A stretch of DNA of 64,000 nt from Emiliania huxleyi CCMP1516 (GCF_000372725.1 NW_005201298.1:254198-318197); one strand, 5' to 3'. Positions 10,647-21,268 are shown, counted from the stretch's first letter. The notes: a model not told the origin generated them from the sequence alone. Translations and numbers: made by a program.

Positions 10647-13600
10647 GGCCAATCACGATTGGCGTCTGCTGCATGGCCAAGAAGGCCAAGTCGGGGCCGA
10701 TGCTCGAGACGCTGGACCGACTGCAGGCCTTCCGCGGAGAGAGATCGCCGAGAGATCGCCGAGAGGCAGCCGAGCCGAGAGACGGCCGAGAGACAGCCGA
10801 GAGATAGCCGAGAGATAGCCGATAGATCGCCGGGAGATCGCCGAGAGATCGCCGAGAGATCGCCGAGAGATCGCCGAGAGATCGCCGAGAGATCGCCGAG
10901 AGATCGCCGAGAGGCAGCCGAGAGGCAGCCGAGCCGAGAGACGGCCGAGAGACAGCCGAGAGATAGCCGATAGATCGCCGGGAGATCGCCGAGAGATCGC
11001 CGAGAGATAGCCGAGAGGTGGCCGAGAGACAGATGCAAGAGGACCGGCTGCAGGCCTTCCGCGCCGACGGGCACGCCGAGTTCGCGGTCGTGTCCTTCGA
11101 CGAGCGCATGCTGCTCGAGGAGCCGGTCGAGTCGTGGCCCGTGTGCGAGGCGGGTTAACTAGTTATTAATTAGTTATCCGTTATTGAGTAGTGACTGATT
11201 AGAATTCGTCGTGGCCCGTGTGCGAGGCGCTGATCGCCTTCCTTCTCAGCGGGTGAGTCAGTGATTAATTCAGTGATTAATTAGTGAATTAACTCCTCCT
11301 GGATTAGGCGCTGATCGCCTTCTTCTCCGCGGGGGAGTCAGTGATTAATTAGTGAATTAACTCCTCCTGGATTAGGCGCTGATCGCCTTCTTCTCGGCGG
11401 GCTTCCCGCTGCAAAAGGCGCAGGCGTACGCCACGCTCCGCAAGCCGTTCGTGTTCAACGACCTGCAGATGCAAGAGGCGCTCTTCGACCGGCGCCTGAA
11501 TTAATCACTGCCGTCAATGATTAACGAGTCAATATCGCCGTTCATGAATTACTAAGGTGCTCTTCGACCGGCGCGCCATCTACGCAAAGCTCGAGGGGGT
11601 AGGGGTGCCCGTTCCGAAGCACGTCGTGCTCGAGCCGGGCAGCGCTGTGGTCGACGAGCAGGAGGACTACATCGAGGTGGACATGTCCGAGACATGTCCG
11701 AGACATGTCCGAGACATGTCCATAGGAGGACTACATCGAGGTGGACGGCGCCAGGCTGCAGAAGCCAATCGTCGAGAAGCCAATCTCAGGCGAGGAGGAA
11801 GTGATTAGCTAATCAGCGAATTAACTGGTAGCAGACGCCAATCGTCGAGAAGCCAAGCTCAGGCGAGGACCACGACATCCGCATCTACTACCCGCGCTCC
11901 GCCGGCGGCGGCTCGAAGCGGCTCTTCCGCAAGGTTGGCGACAAGGCGTCCCAGTTCTACCCCGACGAGCATGAGTCGCGCGCCACGTCGGGCGAGGCGT
12001 ACATCTACGAGGAGCTGCTTCAGACCGAGGGGACGGACGTAAAGGTGCACGCACACCAGGAGTACGCCCAGCACCGACCACCCGCAGTCACACCTCCATT
12101 CACAGCCTTGTTATTCACACATGGACAGGTGTACGCGGTCGGCCCGGAGTACGCGCACGCCGAGGCGCGCTAGCCGGCCGTCCTCGTTCGCACTCCTCCG
12201 TGTGAACGCATGCTCGTGTGGCGTCTGGTCAGGCGCGCAAGTCGCCGGTCGTGGACGGCAAGGTGATTCGCAACGCGCGCGGCAAGGAGCTGCGCTACCC
12301 GCTCATCCTCAACAACGACGAGAAGGAGATCGCGCGAAAGGTGGTCCTCGCCTTTGGCCAGACGCTGTGCGGGTTCGACCTGCTCCGATCGGAGGGCCGC
12401 TCGTACGTCTGCGACGTCAACGGCTGGTCCTTCGTCAAGGACTCGCACAAGTTCTGGGCCGACTCGGCCAACCTCCTCCGCCAGTACTGCCTGCACGCCA
12501 TCTGCGCGGGAGGTAGATGTCTGGACGAGAGACGCGGCCAGCCTCTGGCCAGCCTGCTCAGTCAGGATCTCTCGCCGGACCAATGTCGAGTGCTTGCCCG
12601 GCACGCCACGCCACGCCACCCCTGCAGCGCACACCGCGTGGAGACGCGCTCCTGCCGGCAGAAGGGCGTCTCTTCACAGCCGTTGCTGTGAACAGGCCCG
12701 CACCACGTGGAGAGGCACCCGCAAGGCGCGCCTCAGGTGCCGCCGCCCGACGCCGCCATTCAGCCGTCTGCCACTCCACAAGCAGACACCGCCCACCGTC
12801 CCCTCCCCTGCACGCCTCGCAAGGTGCCGCCGCCCAACCGGACGATAAGAGACTCGGTGCTGCAAGACGTGGTGCCGCCCCGCGCCTCGCTGCAAGCGCC
12901 GACCGGCGCCGAGGAGTCGGAGCTGCTCTGCGTGATCGGGCTGACGAGGCACGGCGACCGGACGCCGAAGCAGAAGCTAAAGATGAAGACCACGGAGCCG
13001 CGCCTGCTCGCGCTGCTCGGCAAGAACAAGGACGCGCGCGCGGAGCTGAAGATCAAGAAGATCCGCGCCATGGAGGAGCTCACCCAGATCGTCTCGCGGC
13101 TTGTGGAGGAGAAGCTGCGCGCGGCGGACCCGTCCTCGGACAGGCACGAGGAGGACCTCGACAAGCTCCTCACGCTGACTGTGTGGTAGTAACTGCCGGT
13201 GCCTCCTCCTCCAGGTACGAGGAGGACCTCGACAAGCTCCTCACGGTGCAGCAGGTGCTGCAGTCGCACCCGTTCTCCGGCATCAACCGCAAGGTCCAGA
13301 TCAAGCCCTCGAAGTGGGCTGCTGTACCGGAGGCGGGCTCAGCGGACGGCGGCGCCGCGCCCCCAGCCTCGCGCGAGGTCGCAGTAGAGGCGCTCTTCAT
13401 CCTCAAGTGGGGAGGCGAGCTGTGAGCAGCGTCTCTTCACACCTGCAGCTGTGAACAGGCGCTCTTCATCCTCAAGTGGGGAGGCGAGCTGACGGCGCTC
13501 GGGGAGGCGCAGGCCGAGTACCTTGGCGCCAAGTTCCGCAACTCGCTCTACCCGGGGGACGAGGTTGGCGGCGGGGTGCTGCGGCTGCACTCCACCTACA

Positions 13601-16600
13601 GGCACGACCTCAATCAATTAAGGGTCAGTTACGGTTGATGAGGGGTTAATTCAGAGTCACTCCACCTGCAGGCACGACCTCAAGATCTACTCCTCGGATG
13701 AGGGGCGCGTGCAGACGACGGCCGCCGCCTTCACCAAGGGCTTCCTCGACCTCGAGGGCGCCCTCCCCCCCATCCTCGCCTCACTCGTCTCCAAGGACAA
13801 GTCGGCGACGGCCATGCTCGACGACACGAACGAGCAGGGCCGCCTCGGCATGGACAGATCAAAGGCGGTCATCTCGCAGCTGCTCAACTGCCCGCAGACT
13901 ACCGCAGGGGCCATCGCCGCGCAAGAGTCGTCCCGCCCCCCCTCGCCGAGCAGCAAGCAGCCGCGCGGACTCGAGCGCGGACTCGAGCATGGCCAGATCG
14001 TGGCGCAGGCATACCCCCCCCCACACATACCTCCCCCGCATCTCCCCCACATCTCCCCCACATCTCCCCCACATCTCCCCCACATCTCCCCCACATCTCC
14101 CGCGCCAGGCGCCCTCGACGGCGGCGGAGGGCGGCCTCGCCTCCGACTCCCTCCTCTCCGCCTGGCTGAGCGAGAATGCAAAGGCGCCGCGCCAGGCGCT
14201 CGAGCGGCTGCACCAGCTAGTCGAGGAGCTCGAGCGGGAGCTACGCGGGGAGATATGGGGAGATGTGGGGAGATGTGGGGAGATGTGAATAGGAGCTCGT
14301 GCGGGAGCTACGCGCGAGGAGCAGCGCGGGCGGCGGCGCGTCGAGCATCGGCATCCTCGGGCTGCTAGTTCATAGTGAATCACTCATCGAGCAATGCATT
14401 AATAGGCGCGTCGAGCATCGGCATCCCTCGAGTCCCTTCTCGCGACGTGGCTGTCTCGTCGGGCAAACTTTCCTCCAAGGTTGCGGCACTTGTTCACAGC
14501 TAGAGGTGTGAAGAGACGATGTTCACAGGCCCTCTCTCCTCCAAGGTTGCGGCACCGCTGATGGTGAGGCTGTCTGCTCGCTGATAGTGAAGAGTGACCT
14601 CTCTCCTCCAAGGTTGCGGCACCGGCGAGGCATTCCGCAGCCAACGGCAAGACGCCGCACCTCCAGCTCGGCCTAAGGAAGGGTGAATTAGGGGCGAGTT
14701 GGGTGTGAGTTAGGCGAGACGCCGCACCTCCAGCTCGGCCGGTGGGCGCAGCTGCACAAGGACCTGTACAGCTCGCGCAAGGAAGTGTTTGACACCTCAA
14801 AGGTGCCAGACATCTACGACAATGCGCTGTACGACATGGTCCACAACGAGCACCTCGGGCTGCAGGCCCTAGCCGCGCCGGCTCCGAGAAGGGTGCGAGA
14901 GGGCTCCGAGGCGGTCCCGTCACTTCGGTGCGTTGCTGCAGGCTTTGCCGCGCTTGTTCCGCGCCTCGCGCACGCTCGCGTCGTACGTGGTGCCGCAGGA
15001 GTACGGCATCGAGCCGGAGGACAAGGTGACGGTCGGCCTGCAGATCGCGTGGCAGATGCTCGCCAAGCTGCTGCAGGACATGCTTGAGAACGGAGGAGCG
15101 GTTGCCTAGTAATGAGCTGCTGAGGAGGATCGCCCACCTGCCGTAGGACATGCTTGCCGGCATGGACGCAGAACGACACATGGAGGAGACGCGTGCCTCC
15201 GACCGCCCCCCCCCCCTGACATGTCCGAGACATGTCCGAGACATGTCCATAGGAGCGCATGCCTCCGACGCCCCCCTCCGAGGAGCCTTCCGAGAGCCTT
15301 CCGCTCGAGCCTTCTTCGAGAGCCTTCCCCGTAGGAGCGCGCGCACGAGCTGGACCATACCTCCCCCACATCTCCCCCACATCTCCCCCACATCTCCCCC
15401 ACATCTCCTCCCCCACATCTCCCCCACATCTCCCCCACATCTCCCCCACACCTCCCCCACACCTCCCCCACATCTCCCCCACATCTCCCCCACATCTCCC
15501 CCCTGCCTCCCCCGCATCTCCCCGTAGGAGCGCGTGCACGAGCTCGACCCGTCCGCCTTCACCGACGTCAAGTCGAGCTCGCGGCATGTCCGCACGCGCC
15601 TCTACTTCACGTCCGAGGCGCACATCCTCTCCCTCTTCAGCGACATGTCCGAGACATGTCCGAGACATGTCCATAGGTCCGAGTCGCACCTCCTCTCCCT
15701 CTTCAGCGACATGTCCGAGACATGTCCGAGACATGTCCATAGGTCCGAGTCGCACATCCTCTCCCTCTTCAGCGACATGTCCGAGACATGTCCGAGACAT
15801 GTCCATAGGTCCGAGTCGCACATCCTCTCCCTCTTCAACGTGCTGCGCTACGGCCACGAGGTGCTCGCCGCCACCCAGGGGGAGAGGGCGAGCCGCGGCG
15901 TGCAGTGCATCTTCAGCGACGAGGCGCAGATTCCCCGAGATTCCCCGAGATTCCCCGAGATTACCCGAGATTACGGCGTGCAGTGCATCGCAAGCGACGA
16001 GGCGCTCGTCAAGCTCGAGAAGCTCGGCTTCCCCGAGATTCCCCGAGATTACCCGAGATTACCCGAGATTGCGAGAGTACCCGAGAGTACCCGAGATCAG
16101 GCGCGCGTCAAGTTTGAGAAGCTCGACGTCGGCTACCTCTCGCACATCGTCTTCCGCGTGCTCCACAAGAAGAACGCAGACCCGCAGGTGCCCTCCTCGT
16201 ACGCGGTGCAGGTGCACAGCCGGTGAAGTAGATCTCGTCAGTCGAGCACTGAGCGAGCGCCTGTGTTGACTGACGTGCCCATGACGCGTGGTCGACGTCT
16301 CGTCAGGTGCTCGTCTCGCAGGGCGTCAACCAGAACATGTCCGCGCCGTCGCGAGGCGGGCCGTGCCAGGCCGAGTGGCACGAGAGGCCGGAGCTGCTGC
16401 CGAGCGACATGTTCATCTCCTCGCGCGACGACCTCACCCTCGAGGACGTCGACTGCTTCTTCTCGTACTTCCTGCGCAGCACGCCGCTCGGACAGACCAA
16501 GGCGGCGCCGCAGCGGCAGAGCAGCACTCCGTCGGCTAGCAGCACGACACTTAGCTCGGCCCTCGCGTCGGAGAGCTCTATGCAGGCGCGCGCCTCGCGC

Positions 16601-16687
16601 GCGCGCCGCGCTTCGGGGCCGCTCGTGCCGGAAGGGGAGGCGACGCCGTGCGTGGTGTCGCGGCGCTGCGCCGGGTCGGAGAGCTGA
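10647..16687 (+). CDS. PPIP5K: Diphosphoinositol pentakisphosphate kinase (PPIP5K/VIP1), about two dozen introns
   Basis: This bifunctional enzyme makes and breaks inositol pyrophosphates: an ATP-grasp kinase phosphorylates InsP6/InsP7 and a histidine-acid-phosphatase-like domain follows. Exons carry [74 protein letters not shown] and [14 protein letters not shown] (kinase, 10.6-12.5 kb). The phosphatase part begins with [11 protein letters not shown] (12.95 kb), then LILKWGGEL-like, [26 protein letters not shown] (13.7 kb), [10 protein letters not shown] (14.8 kb) and [15 protein letters not shown] (15.6 kb). The last exon ends at 16687 with a Ser/Ala-rich tail. The family alignment is unmistakable. 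Nearly every intron is flanked by a duplicated exon piece, so long plus-strand frames crossing several introns are not the real protein. The first exon is unresolved. The product is cytosolic. Confidence 0.92.
10737..11040. repeat. 11 bp minisatellite intron, unit GAGATCGCCGA
   Basis: This array fills the first visible PPIP5K intron. Units vary between GATCGCC, GATAGCC, GGCAGCC and GACGGCC and form a higher-order pattern: a block with AGCCGAGAGACGGCCGAGAG occurs twice. It is flanked by a 23 bp exon duplication, 10714-10736 and 11041-11063, with one mismatch. The best-fitting splice model is CTGCAG|GC...CTGCAG|GC, a GC-AG intron. Confidence 0.88.
11131..11574. repeat. Cluster of AT-rich introns with duplicated exon pieces in PPIP5K
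   Basis: A 22 bp exon piece is perfectly repeated (11131-11152, 11208-11229). A second piece beginning GCGCTGATCGCCTTC occurs three times, at 11227, 11308 and 11376. A third of 18 bp occurs at 11478-11495 and 11557-11574. The spacers are rich in ATTAATTAG-like motifs and end in TTAG or TAAG. Family alignment ([16 protein letters not shown]) needs only one copy of each. Confidence 0.82.
11662..11746. repeat. ACATGTCCGAG array intron flanked by a 21 bp exon duplication
   Basis: A 21 bp exon piece is perfectly repeated at 11662-11682 and 11726-11746, separated by about four 11 bp units of ACATGTCCGAG ending CCATAG. The duplication allows a canonical GT-AG intron (GAG|GTGGAC...GAG|GTGGAC). The unit contains the palindrome GGACATGTCC across unit boundaries in related arrays. 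Confidence 0.88.
14017..14105. repeat. Minisatellite intron, unit ACATCTCCCCC
   Basis: Tandem ACATCTCCCCC-type units (11 bp) fill a PPIP5K intron in the phosphatase part. The same unit recurs at 15360-15525, and its reverse complement (10 bp form, GGGGAGATGT) lies at 14248-14288 in another intron of the same gene. Confidence 0.85.
15340..15530. repeat. Long ACATCTCCCCC array intron
   Basis: About fourteen 11 bp units, slightly diverged, lie between two copies of an exon piece of about 26 bp beginning GTAGGAGCGCG (about 15329-15354 and 15524-15550). It is the longest copy of this family in the window. Confidence 0.87.
15611..15845. repeat. Exact 66 bp amplification of exon piece plus ACATGTCCGAG intron
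   Basis: Units start at 15611, 15677, 15743 and 15809, an exact 66 bp spacing (six 11 bp steps, 22 codons). Each unit carries the exon piece encoding [14 protein letters not shown] followed by ACATGTCCGAG repeats. The frame stays open, so retention would insert 22-residue modules rather than terminate the protein. Confidence 0.9.
15927..16100. repeat. 10 bp arrays, unit ATTCCCCGAG/ATTACCCGAG, in two PPIP5K introns
   Basis: Two arrays of a 10 bp unit, each flanked by duplicated exon pieces (GGCGTGCAGTGCATC at about 15898 and 15975; GTCAAG...GAGAAGCTCG at about 16006 and 16107). Related units (GATTGCCCGA) occur in introns near 43.76 kb, 53.45 kb, 54.18 kb and 56.3 kb. Confidence 0.85.
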
Positions 16688-16882
16688 TGGGGCCATTCGC
16701 GACTGAGAACTGCGGTATTTCGTCGATCGATACTTGGAGTGCGAACACCGTGTTTACTTAATTTTGATTGATGCACTACACCGAACTCCCCCTCTTCGCG
16801 TGCGTGTGTGTGTGCGGGACGCCTGCATGTCGTTCTCGTTGAAGCTCCCGCCCGCATCAGTTCAATCTAACACATTCAATCT

Positions 16883-17156
16883 TCAAAAGTACTCCTCCTC
16901 GTCCGCCACCTTGGCGGGAGCGGCGGCGGTGGGGTTCGAAGGGCGCCGCTTCACACCTCCGCCAAACTTGGCCATGATGGCCGCGCGCCTTGCCCCCGCC
17001 GTCTGCGCAACATCCTCCATCTCGCGCCGCGTCTGCTGCTTCCTCGCCGCGACCACCTGAGGGTAAGGTCTAAATACTAAAAGTAAGGGGAGGGACCCTC
17101 GGATAGGAGCACCATGGCTCTAAAAGTGCAAGGCCAAGTGCGTTGTGGTGTGTGTG

Positions 17157-17206
<50 letters not shown>

Positions 17207-19694
17207 GCGTGTTGTATGTTGTTGTGTGTGCGACCACCTTGGCCGACTTTGCCCACGCCGCGTCGGCCGCGACCTTCGCCTCAGCTGCCGCCTGCGCGTC
17301 CTCTTGCGACGGAGCAATCCCATCCGCCACGGTGGCGGCGTCCTGCGATCTCTGGGCCGACTGCCGGGCTGCATTCAGCCTCGCCGCCTCCGCCGCCGCC
17401 GCCGCCTCCACTGCCGCCCTCGCCGCCTCGGCAGCCACCGCAGCGGTGCGGGCAGCCTCGGCAGCGGCGCGGGTAGCCTCGGCAGCGGCTGCCTCCGCCG
17501 CCGCCTCCTCGGCCGCCGCCGCTGCCGCCGCCTGCCGCTCTACCTCCTCCGACGCCGCCTTCTCGGCCTCGATCCTCGCCGCCTCGGCCGCCGCCGCCTC
17601 CTCCGCAGCCACCCTCGCCGCCTCCGCCGCCTCCGCCTTGACGTCGGCATTGACGGCCGCCTTGGCCCGCTCCTGCCGGCCTCGCGCGACCTCGCTCTCC
17701 TTCTTCCCGCCGCCCTCCTTCGCCGCCGCCGCATGCGCATCCATCTGCATCTCCTCCTCGCCGGGCCAAAGCCGCGGAACCACCGCGAGCATGTCGACGT
17801 CGGGTGCGGCAACGGAGACGGAAGCCACGGACGTCTTCCTCTGAAGGCGCCCTTTCGCCTGGAGCCGAAAGCAACTACCACCACTCCTGTGCAGACGCCT
17901 CTGAAGACGCGCGCGAACGTGGTCGTGGAGCACCTTGGCCGCTTGGTGAGCTGTGAGAACGGCGTCGAGACTCGCCGGCACCCCTTTTTTCGGCAGCCCG
18001 TGCTCGTCCTTGTCCTCACCGCTTCCGGTGTGCGGCAAGAAGAGCTCAAACTCCGCAAGCATCCTAATGAGGAGCTGCCCCGCCTGGATCTCGGCGAGCT
18101 CCTGGCCCCAGCACCGTCGGGGGCCCGCGCCGAACGGCAGGAAAGCCGCGTGCTTCTCCTCGCGCGTCCGAAGGTGATCGTAGCGCTCGGGCTGGAACTC
18201 TAGTGGGTTGTCGAAGACGCGCGGGTTCTGGCCGATTGCAGTCTTGAAGTACGTGAGGTAGCACTTGGCGGGGATGCGGATCCGCGTTGGAGCCCGACCC
18301 CTTGGCCCCGGAACCTCCATCTGAATGCACTTGTGGATCTTGCGCGCCGAAAACGGGATCGTCGGGTGCAGGCGCAGTGCCTCGTAGAGCACATGCATCA
18401 CATCCTTGCAGCCCCGAATGTCCTTCGTCGAGAGTCGTCCTTCAGGCGCCGCCTCCAGCGTGCGTCGCGCCTCCTTCGCGGCGATGCTCTGGCGCTCCGG
18501 GTCGTTCGCGAGCATCAGCATGCACTGCGCCACCGTGTGGGCCGTGCTCTCGAATGAGGCCGCGAGCATGAGCACGAGCTCGTCGTTGATCTCCCACTCG
18601 CGCATCCCAGCGCTCTGGCGCATGAAGCCGGGAAGTGGCGCGTCGTCGTCGTCCTTGCACTTGAGCGCCATGTCACGGAGGAAGCCGAAGCCCGTCGTGA
18701 AGCTCCGGATGCGGGCGGGCTCGAGCCACATCCAAATTGGCTGATTCGTGCGGCGGGACACCTCGCCCGCGAAACTGTCGACCGCGGCGATTATGTCGCG
18801 TTTCTCCTCCTCTGTCTCGGGGCGCTTGTCGTATAGGTACAAGAACATCGTGTCGAGAGCCCAGCACTGGAGCTCGAAGCCCAGACAGCCGGCGCGGGCA
18901 ACTCGTTCTCCCTCATCGTTCCTCCCGTCGTCCCCCGAGCCCCTCCGCCCCCTCCACCTCTGTAGCATCTCCCTCGCGACCGGGTCCACGCGTAGAGCAT
19001 GTTGCAAAAGGCCTGTTCGTTCTTGATCTTGCTGATGGCGTGCCTGTTGCTCGAGTGGTGCGCACCCACCGGACACCCCATTAGGGACCCGGGCGTGATG
19101 GTCTTCGTTGGGCGGAGCGAGTCAAAGTCTCCACTGATCACGTCGTGAGGGACGTAATCCGTGTAGACAAAGGGCCGCTTGCCGAGCGGCATGTGCAGAC
19201 GGAAGCAAGGTCCGAACTTCTCGTGCAGCTGCGTCAGTGTGTGGTGGCGATCGCCCCATCCGTTCGCGCAGAGATCGGGATAGTTGCCCCACAAGAAAGA
19301 AGGCTTTGGGCCAGGGATGTGTGCGAAGCGGCGGAACTCGCGCAAGCGCTCCACGACGAGTGACCCGATTGTTAGCACGGCGGCTGTCGTGATGCGCGTT
19401 CCAGAATCCCGTGATCAGCCGCGCAGCGTGAAGCGCCACGAACAGCGGGCCAACGACGAGAGCGGCGCCGTACCACAGCGTCCGCAGCAGGAAGTAGCTG
19501 TTTCGACAGGCGTACCGCACGTCCCCGCGAAGGAAGGTTGACGTCAAAATGGAACGCGGGTAGGCTAGCCACAGCGCTCGTGCGAGGGAGCAGGGCTTGA
19601 TGCGGCTGCCGTCACAGCCTCCGTGAGCACCGTCGCTCGTTGGGAACGGCTGCCTCGCCAGGCTCGAACTCGGACGTCCAGCCGACAGCAGCAT
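16883..19694 (-). CDS. Membrane-anchored cytochrome P450 with Ala/Glu-rich C-terminal tail
   Basis: P450 signatures on the minus strand, in order: an N-terminal hydrophobic anchor (FLLRTLWYGAALVVGPLF), the proline hinge HIPGPKPSFLWGNYPDL, an I-helix-like ASFESTAHTV, the ExxR helix (YEALRLHP), the PERF-like FQPERY, and the heme loop FLPFGAGPRRCWG with the Cys ligand. This is a microsomal monooxygenase; its substrate is unknown. A long Ala/Glu-rich coiled-coil tail follows. The apparent His-Thr tail is intronic: the (CA)n tract sits in an intron bounded by AAG|GTGGTCGC and CAG|GTGGTCGC, and the last exon ends ADEEEYF with a stop at 16883-16885. Two one-base frame changes (near 19.4 kb and 19.0 kb) imply short introns or base errors. 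The start at 19694 is tentative. Confidence 0.82.
17143..17216. repeat. (TG)n microsatellite inside the last P450 intron
   Basis: Around 36 TG dinucleotides. On the minus strand it is a (CA)n tract just downstream of a GTGGTCGC 5' splice site. Reading through it gives an artificial His-Thr repeat. Confidence 0.88.
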
Positions 19695-19706
19695 ATTGCA
19701 ATATGC
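19691..19706. promoter_or_regulatory. Perfect 16 bp palindrome holding divergent candidate start codons
   Basis: GCATATTGCAATATGC is its own reverse complement. It contains the plus-strand ATG of the hydrolase (19703) and the minus-strand ATG of the P450 frame (19694). It may be a symmetric control site of a bidirectional promoter, or the P450 start may really lie elsewhere. Confidence 0.4.
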
Positions 19707-21268
19707 CAGAGATGGGCGACGTGTTGCCCAGCGCGTCGAGCGTTTTCTGGCTGGGGCTGCTCGCGCTCTGGCTTCTCTTTGCCCTCTGTCTCCTCCTCCT
19801 CCTACTACTACTCGCCTACCGCCCGCCCACATTCGCGTGGCTCTGTCGCAACGGTCTGGCCGCCCTCCGCTGGGTTGGCCTCGGCGTGCTCCCGTTTTTC
19901 CGATTCGCCGTCTCAGCGTCGTGGAGATCCGCCTGCCTCGCTGCAGCCGTGCTCAAGGCGTGCGGCGTCACGTGGCCATTTTCGCGCACGTTCGACGAAG
20001 TTTGCTTCTTTGCCGGCCGGATGGTACTGCGGTACGCGAGGGCGTGGCTCGCCATCTTCTGGACGCCGTATCACTACGTCTTTATGAGTGGCCTGCGCTC
20101 GCCTCAGCACTGGGATGGGCACAGGTCTCAAGCGGGCATCACCCTCACGCGCCATGTCCGCTACTCCGCGGCGCACCGCGACGAGACGTTGGACGTCATC
20201 CGGCCGGCGGCCCAGCCGGGCCCGACTCCACCGCCCTCGGCTCCGACGCCGATCGTGTATGTGCACGGCGGAGCCTTTGTCGCCGCGTCTTCTGAGCTTA
20301 TGCTCCACGGCACATGCTTCCTCGGCCGAGCCGGCTTCACCGTCTTTTCTCTCGACTACCCGCTCTCGCCCGAGCACCGGCACCCAGTCGCGCTAGTCAG
20401 CGTTCTCCGCGGGCTTGCGTTTATACGCGCGGCGTACGGGGTCGAAAGGTGCCTCCTTTTTGGCGACTCGGCCGGCGGGAACCTTGTGTCGATGGCGGCA
20501 GCGATGCTAAGCAACCGAGGCTTGCTCGAGGAGCTCGCACGGCGGACGGGGGAGCCGCTGCTCGAGTTCAAGTACCCGGCAGTCGAGAGGGTGGCGCTGC
20601 TGTACGGCTTTCTCGACTCTGAGGCCCCGCTTGAGGGCGCGTCATGGGTTGTCTCCCTCGGCTTCCGCTTCGTCCTCGACTGCTACGCCCCGCGCGGCGT
20701 TGACTCGGACATGCCCTACACGTTCCTGGCGTTGCGCGACGGCATCGCCACCTTCCCGCCCACGCTCCTGCTGGCGGGCGAGGCGGACCCGATCTTCCCC
20801 TCAACGTACGCGTAGCAGCCCAGCGCTGCCGCGCGCCCCGTGAAGCTGCTACGCCCGTCCTTTAGGCTCCGAGCGCGCGACATGCTCGCTTCCAAGGGCG
20901 TCGATGTCATGTACCGCGCCTACCCAAGCACGCACGCCTTTTTGGGCTTTCCTCGCTCGTGGCCTCTGCCGAGCGAGTTCCAGCAGTCCTCCGCCGACGC
21001 GATGGCCGCCATCCTTGCCTTCGTGCGCGGCGAGCCGCTGAGCGACAAGCTCGCCCCGATCCCGGCGGTGCCTCTCCTCGACCGCTTCCTCGGGGTGTGG
21101 GAGGCGTCGCTCCTCGTCGGCCTCGCCCCCCTTTTGCTGCTTCTGGTGAGCGGCCCCTTGTTCCCGCTCACCTTGGTCCTGTGCTGCTTCCTCCTAGTAC
21201 TGGTGGGGCCTGTCGGCGGCAACCTCCTTTTTCGACAGATGCACGGCAAGTTCCCCGAGCATTGGTGA
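19703..21268 (+). CDS. Membrane-anchored alpha/beta hydrolase (HSL/GDXG type)
   Basis: A Leu-rich transmembrane anchor (VFWLGLLALWLLFALCLLLL) follows the ATG. The hydrolase core has the oxyanion motif YVHGGAF, the nucleophile elbow GDSAGG (Ser), the Asp in GEADPIFPS and the His in YPSTHAF, all typical of hormone-sensitive-lipase-like carboxylesterases. Further hydrophobic segments (LLVGLAPLLLLLVSGPLF, LTLVLCCFLLVLVG) end the protein at 21268. An in-frame TAG at 20813-20815 lies between the Asp and His motifs; coding similarity continues after it in the same frame. Either an 18-base removable piece (GTACGCGTAGCAGCCCAG, very short for an intron), a base error or a null allele explains it. It is divergent from the P450; lipid or xenobiotic ester metabolism at the ER is inferred. 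Confidence 0.78.

Noticed and set aside
15259-16269. 336-codon plus-strand ORF through PPIP5K repeats
   Set aside because: Wrong frame relative to [12 protein letters not shown]; kept open only by stop-free 10-11 bp repeats.
17070-17240. His-Thr repeat tail of the P450
   Set aside because: It is translated (CA)n inside an intron with good GT-AG borders and a conserved-looking last exon beyond it.
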